From: Mesorhizobium loti | Lineage (GTDB): Bacteria > Pseudomonadota > Alphaproteobacteria > Rhizobiales > Rhizobiaceae | Length of the DNA stretch: 64,000 nt | Assembly: GCF_013170705.1 (NCBI RefSeq) | Contig: NZ_CP033334.1 | Location: forward strand, 434,001-498,000 | Direction: 5' to 3' | Shown here: positions 1-9,039 of the stretch, one piece after another | Numbering within the stretch: the stretch's first letter is position 1 | Layout of the letters: every line of letters starts with the position of its first letter | Program-made: the position numbers and the translations under genes | Notes under the pieces: model-generated | Databases searched by the model: none | Told to the model about the DNA's origin: nothing | What the model saw: the letters and a program-made list of their open reading frames with translations, nothing else

Positions 1-491
1 TCGAGATAGGGATAGTCGAAATCGAAGCCTTCGCTGCGGCCGTGGACCAGGTAGGGAATGCCGAGCGTGCTGACCAGCGCCACCCGGCTGTCCCGCGGCC
101 TGGGCGACGAAATATAGACGGCGTCGACCTGCCGGTTGGCGACGATGCGCCGATAAGTGGTTTCCTGGTCGTCGGCATCGGCCGGCGACAGCACAAGGTC
201 AAGCTCATGCGAGCGGGCATAATCGCCGAGGCCGGACAGGAATTCGACGAAATGCGGATCGATGTCGACGGCCGCACCTGTCGGCAGGACATAGCCGATC
301 ATGCCGGACTTGCCGGTCGCCAGCCGGCGCGCGCTCGGATTGGGGCGGTAGCCATGGCGCTTGGCGGCGTCCATCACGCGCCTGCGCGTTTCCTCGTTGA
401 CCTCCGGGTAGCCATTCAGCGCCCGGCTTACCGTGGTCTGCGAAAGCGCCAGCATATGCGCGAGCTGCTTGAGGTTCACAACGGCCTCCAT
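1..491 (-). CDS. aglR: LacI-family transcriptional regulator of the alpha-glucoside operon, 3' part off the left edge
   Basis: About 163 residues are visible, running off the left edge. The N-terminus carries a LacI-type helix-turn-helix with the hinge-preceding pattern 'SQTTVSRALNGYPEVNEETR', followed by 'RPNPSARRLATG', and then the start of the periplasmic-binding-protein-like effector domain. It is divergent from aglEFGAK, the arrangement I know from Sinorhizobium meliloti, where AglR represses alpha-glucoside uptake genes. I chose ATG at 491; a GTG at 479 just before 'NLKQLAHML' is an alternative and would fit typical LacI N-termini. Two palindromes with the core AAAGCGCTTT in the divergent region are likely its operators. 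The sugar specificity is inferred from the neighbouring operon only. Confidence 0.85.
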   Translation of the reverse strand, partial: MEAVVNLKQLAHMLALSQTTVSRALNGYPEVNEETRRRVMDAAKRHGYRPNPSARRLATGKSGMIGYVLPTGAAVDIDPHFVEFLSGLGDYARSHELDLVLSPADADDQETTYRRIVANRQVDAVYISSPRPRDSRVALVSTLGIPYLVHGRSEGFDFDYPYL

Positions 492-497
492 TCCCTC

Positions 498-507
498 AAA
501 GCGCTTT
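498..507. promoter_or_regulatory. Putative AglR operator near the aglR start
   Basis: AAAGCGCTTT is a perfect 10-bp palindrome lying 6 bp upstream of the aglR start codon. The same core recurs at 719-728 in front of aglE. LacI-family proteins bind even-length palindromes with a central CG, so the pair suggests autoregulation as well as operon repression. Assignment to AglR is inference from position. The rest of the 351-bp gap 492-842 shows an A/T-rich patch around 645-670 but no further gene. Confidence 0.55.
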
Positions 508-679
508 TAAATTGAATCGACCCAAGTGCCACAAAGGCGCGAGGGCATCGACACAACCATAAGCGGGGTCGGGACCGGTTTGAAACAGAAAATTGCTGTT
601 GCGCTGCCAAAAAGCATGCTGCGGTGCAATTTCTGATGTCAGAATCAACGAAATTAAATCGATTAGCTAACCGAACCTC

Positions 680-730
680 TTGACTTCCAGTCGATTCAGT
701 GGCGAGATCAGAAAAGCCAAAGCGCTTTGG
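680..730 (+). promoter_or_regulatory. Putative aglE promoter (-35-like TTGACT) with AglR operator
   Basis: TTGACT at 680-685 resembles a sigma-70 -35 hexamer; the -10 region around 703-709 is poor. A 14-bp perfect palindrome, CCAAAGCGCTTTGG, lies at 717-730, about where a repressor would block a start site. The palindrome is seen directly; the promoter hexamers are weak evidence. Confidence 0.5.
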
Positions 731-842
731 AAGACTCTTCGAAAGGTTGCGGTTCCCTTGCGACTGAGTCACAGTCCTGCGGCGTCGGCGGGCGGAATGG
801 AGGTTCCGTCCGGTGTGTGTGACCCACTGGGAGGGAATACCG

Positions 843-2198
843 ATGAAGAAAATGCTTTTGCTGGGTGCTGCGTTTGCCACGCTCGCCCTGAACGCGCCCG
901 CGCATGCCGAACTGAAGTTCAAGCCGGGCGAGGACAAGCGTTTCAATTGGGCAAATTACGAAGACCTGAAGAAAGTCGATCTCAAGGGCGAGACCCTGAC
1001 CATCTTCGGGCCGTGGCGCGGCGAGGACGAGGCGCTTGCCCGTTCGGTGCTCGATTATTTCGCCGAAGCGACCGGCGCCGAGGTGAAGTACTCCTCTTCC
1101 GAGAACTATGAGCAGCAGATCGTCATCGACACCCAAGCCGGCAGTCCGCCAAACATCGCCATCCTGCCACAGCCGGGCCTGATCCAGGATCTTGCTTCCA
1201 AGGGCGTCCTGACCCCGCTGGGCGATGACGTCGCCGCCTGGATCAAGGAGAACTACGCCGCCGGCGACTCCTGGGCCAAGCTCGGCACGTATAATGGCAA
1301 GGACGGCAAGCCGGGCTTCTATGCCTTTCCCTACAAGATCGACGTGAAGGGGCTGGTCTGGTACTCGCCCGACAATTTCAACGAAGCCGGCTACAAGGTT
1401 CCGAAGACGCAAGAGGAACTGGCCGAGCTCGAAAAGAAGATCATAGCCGACGGCGGCAAGCCCTGGTGCATAGGGCTGGGCTCTGGCGGCGCGACCGGAT
1501 GGCCGGCGACCGACTGGGTCGAGGACATCATGCTCAGGACGCAACCGCCGGAGGTCTACGACAAGTGGGTCAAGAACGAGATCCCGTTCACCGATCCGGC
1601 GGTGGTCAACGCCATCGACATCTTCGGCAAGATCGCCACCGACGACAAGATGGTGGATGGCGGCGCCAAGGCAGTGGCCGCGACAGACTTCCGCGACAGT
1701 CCGAAGGGCCTCTTCACCGTGCCGCCGAAGTGCTACATGCACCATCAGGCATCGTTCATCCCCTCCTTCTTCCCGGAGGGTGTAAAGCTCGGCCAGGATG
1801 CGGATTTCTTCAACTATCCGCCTTACGCCTCCAAGCCGGAGCTTGGTACGCCGCTGGAAGTGGCCGGAACATTGGTCATGATCACCAAGGATTCCAAGGC
1901 ATCGCGCGAGTTCATCAAGTTCCTCGAAATGCCGCTCGCGCATGAATTGTGGATGGCGCAGAAGAGCTTCGTCACGCCCTTCAAGGGTGCCAACAAGGAC
2001 GCCTATGGCAGCGATGCGCTGAAAAAGCAGGGCGAGATCCTGGTCGGAGCGACGACGGTTCGCTTCGACGGTTCCGACCTGATGCCCGGCAAGATCGGCG
2101 CCGGCTCATTCTGGACCGGCATGATCGATCTGGTCGGAGGCAAATCCGCCCAGGACGTGGCCGCCGACATCCAGAAGAGCTGGGACGCGATCAAGTGA
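843..2198 (+). CDS. aglE: Alpha-glucoside ABC transporter, periplasmic substrate-binding protein
   Basis: This is a 451-residue extracellular solute-binding protein of the carbohydrate uptake (CUT1) type. The signal peptide 'MKKMLLLGAAFATLALNA' ends at an Ala-His-Ala cleavage site near residue 22, so the protein is exported to the periplasm. The start at 843 follows a GGGAGG-like ribosome-binding site; an in-frame upstream extension from 813 has no signal-peptide logic. It is the first gene of aglEFGAK. It would deliver alpha-glucosides such as sucrose, maltose or trehalose to the AglFG permease, a specificity taken from the known S. meliloti agl system. A strong hairpin after the gene may stabilise its message. 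Confidence 0.92.
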   Translation: MKKMLLLGAAFATLALNAPAHAELKFKPGEDKRFNWANYEDLKKVDLKGETLTIFGPWRGEDEALARSVLDYFAEATGAEVKYSSSENYEQQIVIDTQAGSPPNIAILPQPGLIQDLASKGVLTPLGDDVAAWIKENYAAGDSWAKLGTYNGKDGKPGFYAFPYKIDVKGLVWYSPDNFNEAGYKVPKTQEELAELEKKIIADGGKPWCIGLGSGGATGWPATDWVEDIMLRTQPPEVYDKWVKNEIPFTDPAVVNAIDIFGKIATDDKMVDGGAKAVAATDFRDSPKGLFTVPPKCYMHHQASFIPSFFPEGVKLGQDADFFNYPPYASKPELGTPLEVAGTLVMITKDSKASREFIKFLEMPLAHELWMAQKSFVTPFKGANKDAYGSDALKKQGEILVGATTVRFDGSDLMPGKIGAGSFWTGMIDLVGGKSAQDVAADIQKSWDAIK

Positions 2199-2261
2199 CC
2201 AGCCCGGGCGAGTAGCCAGCCCGGGTTCGGGTGCAATCCAGACTTTCCTGATCCTCATACC

Positions 2262-2286
2262 GAATCCGGGCCTCCGGCCCGGATTC
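2262..2286 (+). terminator. GC-rich hairpin between aglE and aglF
   Basis: GAATCCGGGCC at 2262-2272 pairs perfectly with GGCCCGGATTC at 2276-2286 across a 3-nt loop. No T-run follows, so it is more likely a partial terminator or a 3' mRNA stabiliser than a full stop. Such elements after the binding-protein gene raise its level relative to the permease genes in many ABC operons. It sits in the 196-bp aglE-aglF gap. Confidence 0.6.
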
Positions 2287-2394
2287 ACCGGCAGCACTTG
2301 CCGGAAGCCTTTCGCGTTCGATTGTTGCGAATAACGAAATCGGTGCATCCGATCGCCAGCACTGCCTGGCCGATCATGCGCAGGGAGAGGGACC

Positions 2395-3408
2395 ATGGCG
2401 GCTCAGATTTTCTCGGCCATATTTGTCATCATCATCGGCGTCGGCGGCTGTGTCGCTTATTTCTGGGGCGCCAACAAACTGCTCGACTTGACCTTCCCCT
2501 CGCGCGGAGTTTCCGGCACGGCCGCCGTCAACAATCTGCGCCGGCAGGGCCTGATACGGCCATGGCTGTTCGTCGGCCCGGCGCTGATCATTCTCACCAT
2601 CTACCTGATCTACCCCGTGATCGCGACACTGTGGCTCTCCTTCCGCGACCGCGGCGGCGAGAACTTCGTCGGCTTCGCCAACTACGAGTGGGCGCTTCGC
2701 GATCAGGATCTGCGAAACTCAATCCTGAACAACATCCTGTGGCTGGCGGTGGTGCCCGCCGCCTGCACCTTCCTCGGGCTGATCATTGCCGTGCTCACAG
2801 ACAAGATCTGGTGGGGCACGATTGCCAAGAGCCTGATCTTCCTGCCGCTGGCCATCTCCTTCGTCGGCGCCAGCGTGATCTGGAAGTTCATTTACGAATA
2901 TCGCGGCGAGGGCCAGGTGCAGATCGGCCTGCTCAACGCCATCATCCAGCATTTCGGCGGCCAGCCGCAGGTGTGGATATCGCTGCCGTTCTGGAACAAT
3001 TTCTTCCTGATGATCATCCTGATCTGGATTCAGACCGGGTTTGCCATGGTCATCCTGTCCTCGGCGCTGCGCGGCATCCCGGAGGAGACGCTGGAAGCCG
3101 CCGTCATCGACGGCGCCAACCCGTTCCAGATCTTCTGGAAGATCATGGTGCCGCAGATCTGGGGCACGATCGCTGTTGTCTGGACCACCATCACCATCCT
3201 GGTGCTCAAGGTGTTCGACATCGTGCTGACCATGACCAACGGCCAGTGGAACAGCCAGGTGCTGGCCAATCTGATGTTCGACTGGATGTTCCGCGGCGGC
3301 GGCGATTTCGGCCGTGGCGCGACAATCGCCATCATCATCATGATCGCGGTCATCCCGATCATGGTCTGGAACATCCGCCAGGCGAACAAAGAGACGGGAG
3401 GGCACTGA
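2395..3408 (+). CDS. aglF: Alpha-glucoside ABC transporter permease (MalF-like)
   Basis: A 337-residue inner-membrane protein with several hydrophobic segments, including an N-terminal one at residues 5-25, and the EAA motif region 'EAAVIDGANPFQIFWKI', which contacts the ATPase. It is the first of two CUT1 permeases and would form the translocation channel with AglG, energised by AglK. The start at 2395 is preceded by GGAGAGGG. It is separated by one base from aglG. Confidence 0.92.
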   Translation: MAAQIFSAIFVIIIGVGGCVAYFWGANKLLDLTFPSRGVSGTAAVNNLRRQGLIRPWLFVGPALIILTIYLIYPVIATLWLSFRDRGGENFVGFANYEWALRDQDLRNSILNNILWLAVVPAACTFLGLIIAVLTDKIWWGTIAKSLIFLPLAISFVGASVIWKFIYEYRGEGQVQIGLLNAIIQHFGGQPQVWISLPFWNNFFLMIILIWIQTGFAMVILSSALRGIPEETLEAAVIDGANPFQIFWKIMVPQIWGTIAVVWTTITILVLKVFDIVLTMTNGQWNSQVLANLMFDWMFRGGGDFGRGATIAIIIMIAVIPIMVWNIRQANKETGGH

Positions 3409-3409
3409 A

Positions 3410-4564
3410 ATGGCCGTCGCGACCGGAAATTCCTTCGCCAGCCGTTTCGGCGTCCATATAGCGGTGCTGGTCTTCGTGGCGATCTGGACCATTCCGACAC
3501 TCGGCATCCTGGTCTCCTCGCTGCGCGACAAGGACCAGATCGTTGCCTCGGGCTGGTGGAATTCGTTCGCCAGTTCCAGCCAGACCGAAGCCGGGCGTCT
3601 GCCCGCCGCCTCCGCGCAGACCCAGAAGGACGGCAAGTTCGTCCTCGAGGGCAACATTTTCGGCGACGGCGCCAGGCGCAGCATCAGCGCTTTCGGCGTC
3701 AAGGCGGCGGCACCGACACAGTATCCGGCCGGCACATCGGCGGACCTGGGTGACGGCGTGACCTTGCAGGTCAATGCCGACGGCAGCTTCGTCATGACCT
3801 CGCCCAAGGCGTTCGAAGGCGATCGCGGCCAGCGTGTCTACTATGCCTCGTCGGCACCGCCCAAATTCACCACCGACAACTACCACACCGTGCTGTTTTC
3901 GGAAGGCATCGGCCGCTCGTTCATGAATTCGCTGACCGTCACCATCCCGGCGACCGTCATTCCGATCCTGATCGCCGCCTTTGCCGCCTACGCGCTGGCC
4001 TGGATGCGTTTTCCTGGCCGTGCGCTGCTGATCGCGGTCATCATCGGCCTCCTGGTGGTGCCGCTGCAGATGTCCCTGATTCCGCTGTTGAAACTCTACA
4101 ACGGGGTCGGCGCTTTCTTCGGCGTGCCGTCGAAAACCTATCTCGGCATCTGGCTGGCGCATACCGGCTTCGGCCTGCCCTTCGCCATCTATCTGCTGCG
4201 CAGCTATATTGCCGGCCTGCCGCGCGAGATCATGGAATCGGCCCGCATCGACGGTGCCAGCGATTTCGAGATCTTCGTCAAGATCGTGCTGCCGCTGTCC
4301 TTCCCGGTGCTGGCCTCCTTCGCCATCTTCCAATTCCTGTGGGTATGGAACGATCTGCTGGTGGCGATGGTTTTCCTCGGTACGGCACCCGACCAGATCG
4401 TGTTGACAGCCAAGCTCAACGCGCTGCTCGGCTCTCGCGGCGGCAACTGGGAAATCCTGACGACATCGGCCTTCATCACCATCATCGTGCCGCTGATCGT
4501 CTTCTTCTCGCTGCAGCGCTATTTCGTCCGCGGGCTGCTTGCCGGCTCGGTGAAAGGAGGCTGA
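3410..4564 (+). CDS. aglG: Alpha-glucoside ABC transporter permease (MalG-like) with a large periplasmic insertion
   Basis: A 384-residue permease, about 100 residues longer than a typical MalG-type subunit. The first membrane segment (about residues 15-36) is followed by a hydrophilic, apparently periplasmic region to about residue 168, and then by the remaining membrane segments. The EAA loop 'ESARIDGASDFEIFVKI' is present. The insertion is unusual because in maltose transporters the large periplasmic loop belongs to MalF, not MalG. It partners AglF. The AGGAGG ribosome-binding site for aglA lies inside its last codons. Confidence 0.92.
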   Translation: MAVATGNSFASRFGVHIAVLVFVAIWTIPTLGILVSSLRDKDQIVASGWWNSFASSSQTEAGRLPAASAQTQKDGKFVLEGNIFGDGARRSISAFGVKAAAPTQYPAGTSADLGDGVTLQVNADGSFVMTSPKAFEGDRGQRVYYASSAPPKFTTDNYHTVLFSEGIGRSFMNSLTVTIPATVIPILIAAFAAYALAWMRFPGRALLIAVIIGLLVVPLQMSLIPLLKLYNGVGAFFGVPSKTYLGIWLAHTGFGLPFAIYLLRSYIAGLPREIMESARIDGASDFEIFVKIVLPLSFPVLASFAIFQFLWVWNDLLVAMVFLGTAPDQIVLTAKLNALLGSRGGNWEILTTSAFITIIVPLIVFFSLQRYFVRGLLAGSVKGG

Positions 4565-4568
4565 AACC

Positions 4569-6233
<1,665 letters not shown>

Positions 6234-6264
6234 ATCTTTTTGAGAGATCACTGGGAGGAAACCA

Positions 6265-7377
6265 ATGGCCGATGTCAATTTGAGACAAGTGAAGAAGTCC
6301 TACGGCAATCTCAACATTCTCCACGGCATCGACCTCGATATCAAATCGGGCGAGTTCATCGTCTTCGTCGGCCCGTCGGGCTGCGGGAAGTCGACCTTGC
6401 TGCGCTCGATCGCCGGGCTCGAGGAAATCACTTCGGGTGAGCTCAAGATCGACGGCGAGGTGGTCAACGACGTGCCGCCGTCGAAGCGCGGCATCGCCAT
6501 GGTGTTCCAGTCCTATGCGCTCTATCCGCACATGACCGTCTACGACAACATGGCGTTCTCGATGAAGATCGGCAAGGAGAACAAGGCCGAGATCGACCGC
6601 CGCGTGCGCCAGGCGGCGGAAATCCTGCAGCTGACCAAATATCTCGACCGGCTGCCCAAGGCGATGTCGGGTGGCCAGCGCCAGCGCGTCGCCATCGGCC
6701 GCGCCATCGTGCGCAATCCGAAAGTGTTCCTGTTCGACGAGCCGCTGTCGAACCTTGACGCCGCACTGCGCGTCGCCACGCGCATCGAGATCGCCAAGCT
6801 CAAGGAATCGATGCCCAATACGACCATGATCTACGTCACCCACGACCAGGTCGAAGCGATGACGCTGGCCGATCGCATCGTCGTGCTCAAGGACGGGCAC
6901 ATAGAGCAGGTCGGCACGCCGATGGATCTCTACAAGAAGCCCGGCAATCTGTTCGTCGCCCAGTTCATCGGCTCGCCGGCCATGAACATCCTGCCTGCGA
7001 CGATCGACAAATCAGGCAGCCCGACCGTCGTCAGCCATGTCGGCGGGCGCAAGGCTACGGTGCCGATCACGACGCCGGCCTCGGCGAAGGGTGCGGCTGT
7101 AAGCTTCGGCGTGCGGCCGGAGGACCTGATCATCGCGACCGGCGCGGACTATCTGTTCGAAGGAACGGTCGACTACGTCGAGCAGCTCGGCGAGGTTCAG
7201 TTGGTCTATGTCGATATCGGCCGCGCCGACCTGCCACTGGTGACCAAGCTGCCGGGCAATGTCGAGGTCAAGCGCGGCTCGACGCTGCGGCTGACCGCCA
7301 ATGCCGAGGACTTGCATATCTTCGACACTGATGGGCGATCCTTCGCGCTGCATGAAGCGGAAGCAAAGGCGGCTTAG
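6265..7377 (+). CDS. aglK: Alpha-glucoside ABC transporter ATP-binding protein
   Basis: A 370-residue CUT1-type ATPase. Walker A GPSGCGKST at residues 36-44, Q-loop Gln82, signature SGGQRQ at 135-140 and Walker B FLFDEP at 155-160 are all intact, followed by the switch histidine in 'YVTHDQ'. Residues about 240-370 form the MalK-like regulatory (TOBE/MOP-type) C-terminal domain. It energises AglFG. It is the last gene of the operon, with a bidirectional terminator 20 bp downstream. The start follows GGGAGG. Confidence 0.94.
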   Translation: MADVNLRQVKKSYGNLNILHGIDLDIKSGEFIVFVGPSGCGKSTLLRSIAGLEEITSGELKIDGEVVNDVPPSKRGIAMVFQSYALYPHMTVYDNMAFSMKIGKENKAEIDRRVRQAAEILQLTKYLDRLPKAMSGGQRQRVAIGRAIVRNPKVFLFDEPLSNLDAALRVATRIEIAKLKESMPNTTMIYVTHDQVEAMTLADRIVVLKDGHIEQVGTPMDLYKKPGNLFVAQFIGSPAMNILPATIDKSGSPTVVSHVGGRKATVPITTPASAKGAAVSFGVRPEDLIIATGADYLFEGTVDYVEQLGEVQLVYVDIGRADLPLVTKLPGNVEVKRGSTLRLTANAEDLHIFDTDGRSFALHEAEAKAA

Positions 7378-7397
7378 AAGCCCGTCTCGACAGAAAA

Positions 7398-7424
7398 AAA
7401 GCGGCGGGCAAGGCCCGCCGCTTT
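7398..7424. terminator. Bidirectional rho-independent terminator between aglK and the convergent small gene
   Basis: AAAGCGGCGGGC (7398-7409) pairs perfectly with GCCCGCCGCTTT (7413-7424) across a 3-nt loop. On the + strand it is followed by a T-rich stretch, and on the - strand by TTTTTTT. It can end both aglK and the leftward small-protein array. Confidence 0.85.
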
Positions 7425-7447
7425 CTTTATAGGATCGACTTTGGCTG

Positions 7448-7684
7448 TTAGTGGCCGAAGAGGTTCCGGTCGGCGCCCTGGGGCGCGGACTTCTGCACGT
7501 CGCCCGACGAATTGAGCAGCTTGTAGACGGGCGAATCGCCGTTGCGGATCGAACCCGTGCGCGAGTTGTCGACCGAAGTCGCGGCAGGCTGGTTGGCGCC
7601 ATTGGAGCCGTAGTTGTCGCTGCCGGCGAAAGCGCTGCCGGAGAGAGCCAGAACGGCGGCGGCGGCAATGATGATCTTGTTCAT
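7448..7684 (-). CDS. Small exported protein, DUF680-like, copy 1 of 3
   Basis: A 78-residue protein starting at MNKIIIAAAAVLALSGS after an AGGAGA site. It has a Sec signal peptide ending near AFA, then the conserved 'AGSDNYGSNGANQPAATS' block, a divergent middle, and the terminal motif 'GADRNLFGH'. It contains no cysteine. It is the last of three tandem paralogues on this strand and carries a longer middle ('NGDSPVYKLLNSSGD') than the others. It resembles the small Mesorhizobium family DUF680 as I remember it. Function unknown; a periplasmic or secreted location is inferred from the signal peptide. Confidence 0.75.
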   Translation of the reverse strand: MNKIIIAAAAVLALSGSAFAGSDNYGSNGANQPAATSVDNSRTGSIRNGDSPVYKLLNSSGDVQKSAPQGADRNLFGH

Positions 7685-7713
7685 TTCAAGTCTCCTGAAT
7701 TTCAAGTTTCAGC

Positions 7714-7741
7714 AGGGCGGCAGGCAAACCCGCCGCCCTGG
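7714..7741 (-). terminator. Hairpin between copies 2 and 1 of the small exported genes
   Basis: CAGGGCGGC at 7714-7722 pairs with GCCGCCCTG at 7733-7741. There is no T-run. It lies between the stop of the upstream copy and the ribosome-binding site of the next, so it may attenuate transcription or stabilise the message rather than terminate it. A weaker GC-rich inverted repeat occupies the equivalent place between copies 3 and 2 (about 7986-8016). Confidence 0.5.
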
Positions 7742-7752
7742 AGAATCGGCTG

Positions 7753-7956
7753 TTAGTGGCCGAAGAGATTGCGGTCGGCACCCTGGACAGACGTCTGAGC
7801 AGCCGGTTCCGACTTCCTGATCGACGCGGTGTAAGAGGTGTCGGCCGAAGTGGCAGCGGGCTGGTTGGCGCCGTTGGAGCCGTAGTTGTCGCTGCCGGCG
7901 AAAGCGCTGCCGGAGATAGCCAGAACGGCGGCGGCAGCAAGGATCATCTTCTTCAT
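7753..7956 (-). CDS. Small exported protein, DUF680-like, copy 2 of 3
   Basis: A 67-residue protein beginning MKKMILAAAAVLAISGS. The signal peptide is followed by 'GSDNYGSNGANQPAATS', nearly identical to copy 1 in this block, and the C-terminus 'GADRNLFGH'. Sequence identity continues upstream of the start codon (the AGGAGACTTGAA leader is the same), so the duplication unit includes the ribosome-binding site. The middle 'SYTASIRKSEPAAQ' matches copy 3 better than copy 1. Function unknown. Confidence 0.75.
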   Translation of the reverse strand: MKKMILAAAAVLAISGSAFAGSDNYGSNGANQPAATSADTSYTASIRKSEPAAQTSVQGADRNLFGH

Positions 7957-8027
7957 TTCAAGTCTCCTGAATTCTTCGAGTTCCGCCAAGGCGGCGAGCC
8001 AGTGCCACCGCCTGCGGGAATCGACTG

Positions 8028-8228
8028 TTAGTTGTTGCCGAAGAGGTTGCGATCGGCACCCGTGACAGGCGCCTGGGCAGCCGGTTCCGACTTCTTGGTC
8101 GAAGCGGTGTACGAACCGTCGACGGCAGCAGTGGCTGCAGGCGCATTCGAACCATAGTGATCGCTACCAGCGAAGGCGCTGCCGGAAATGGCCAGAAGGG
8201 CGGCGGCAGTGAGAACAATCTTTTTCAT
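8028..8228 (-). CDS. Small exported protein, DUF680-like, copy 3 of 3 (promoter-proximal)
   Basis: A 66-residue protein with signal peptide 'MKKIVLTAAALLAISGSAFA' and mature part 'GSDHYGSNAPAATAA...' ending 'GADRNLFGNN'. It has diverged most from the other copies at the N-terminal mature block and in its leader (GGAGTACC rather than AGGAGA). It is first in the transcription direction, with the A/T-rich region 8380-8580 upstream as the probable promoter area. No cysteines or known catalytic motif. Function unknown. Confidence 0.75.
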   Translation of the reverse strand: MKKIVLTAAALLAISGSAFAGSDHYGSNAPAATAAVDGSYTASTKKSEPAAQAPVTGADRNLFGNN

Positions 8229-8737
8229 TTTTGGTACTCCAGTATTTTTACGTCCGTCTAGCGGCGTGTCTTGGGATTAAAATCGCGTCGTTCGGACAGC
8301 CCCGATGTGGGAAAGCCTGATGGCCGTTTCCAATCACGAAGTTGTTCCGTGTGGACCAAGAGTCCACCACTTGAAATTGTACCAAAGCCTTCCGGATCAA
8401 AGATTTTTCTTTTTGATATCAATCGATTAGATAAAATCACCACCGCGATCACCTGATGTATCGGAGGCTCAGCGTTCACACCGTGCTGTACGCACCGTCA
8501 ACAGAAACGAACCGTTCGGTTCGATTTTAGAATTTGCTAATAGTCACTTTTCGAAACCATTAACCTTTTCTGCTTCGATTCCGGGCGATTTTCGATAGCC
8601 GGCACCATCGTCACCGAGACGCGTTTCGTGCCCGCTGTTTCCGATCCGATCGCTGCGCAGGCGTGTCGCGCCACATGGATGCAATGTCGCTTTCATGCCG
8701 ATGTCGCATTCGCTGTCGTGATTAGATCATGGCCATC
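8229..8737. other. Gene-free region upstream of the small-gene array and the riboswitch
   Basis: About 510 bp without a convincing coding sequence. A patch at roughly 8380-8580 is much richer in A/T than its surroundings and probably holds the leftward promoter of the small exported genes and the rightward promoter of the riboswitch transcript. Short open frames here lack ribosome-binding sites and alphaproteobacterial codon bias. Confidence 0.5.
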
Positions 8738-8912
8738 TCAGGTGCCGCTTCGTGACGACGGGGCGGAGAATTGGGAAGCCGGTCAAAGTCCGGCGCTGCC
8801 CCCGCAACGGTGGTGGAGTTCAAGTCGCAACGGGAGACCACTGGGCGAAAGCCTGGGAAGGTGTCGCGACCGTCCGAAGGGACACTCCAGAGCCCGGAAA
8901 CCAGCCCGAGAT
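8738..8912 (+). promoter_or_regulatory. Cobalamin (AdoCbl) riboswitch-like aptamer upstream of the Rieske oxygenase gene
   Basis: The segment carries the conserved cobalamin-aptamer elements in order: GGTGCC near 8741, GAATTGGGAAGCCGGT, then AAAGTCCGG, the B12-box-like GCTGCCCCCGCAACGGT around 8795-8811, a variable stem region, and the closing AGCCCGGAAACCAGCC at about 8891-8906. One position of the usual GGTGAAA block is changed (GGTCAAA). The orientation is the same as gbcAB, whose start is 128 bp further on. Cobalamin riboswitches usually repress B12 synthesis, transport or B12-independent isoenzyme genes when the cofactor is abundant; here the target is a Rieske demethylase operon. Confidence 0.85.
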
Positions 8913-8947
8913 TTCTAAACTCGACTGATCGCGGTGGGCGGTCAAGA

Positions 8948-9007
8948 GGTGGATGGTGCATGACCGGCGCTTCGCCGGGACTGCATCCGATCCTTCCTCC
9001 ATCACCA
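8948..9007 (+). promoter_or_regulatory. Expression-platform hairpins between riboswitch and gbcA
   Basis: CCGGCG (8964-8969) and CGCCGG (8973-8978) form a tight stem flanked by TGCA/TGCA and GGA/TCC pairs, and GGTGG before it can pair with the CCATCACC run near 9000. No strong T-run follows, so control could be translational, or through mutually exclusive pairing with the aptamer closing stem. This is structural inference by eye. Confidence 0.45.
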
Positions 9008-9039
9008 CCATAGTCAGTCCTTAAACACGAGGACAGGAC

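Noticed and set aside
708..1943. Long open frame antisense to aglE
   Set aside because: High GC content leaves few stops on the opposite strand; the sense frame has a signal peptide and family motifs.
7448..8228. Small exported proteins as RiPP precursors for the nearby PqqD/HprK cluster
   Set aside because: They have Sec signal peptides, lie on the opposite strand with gbcAB between, and lack Cys or typical core patterns.
8271..8456. Short open frame upstream of the riboswitch
   Set aside because: No ribosome-binding site and no coding bias in an A/T-rich promoter region.
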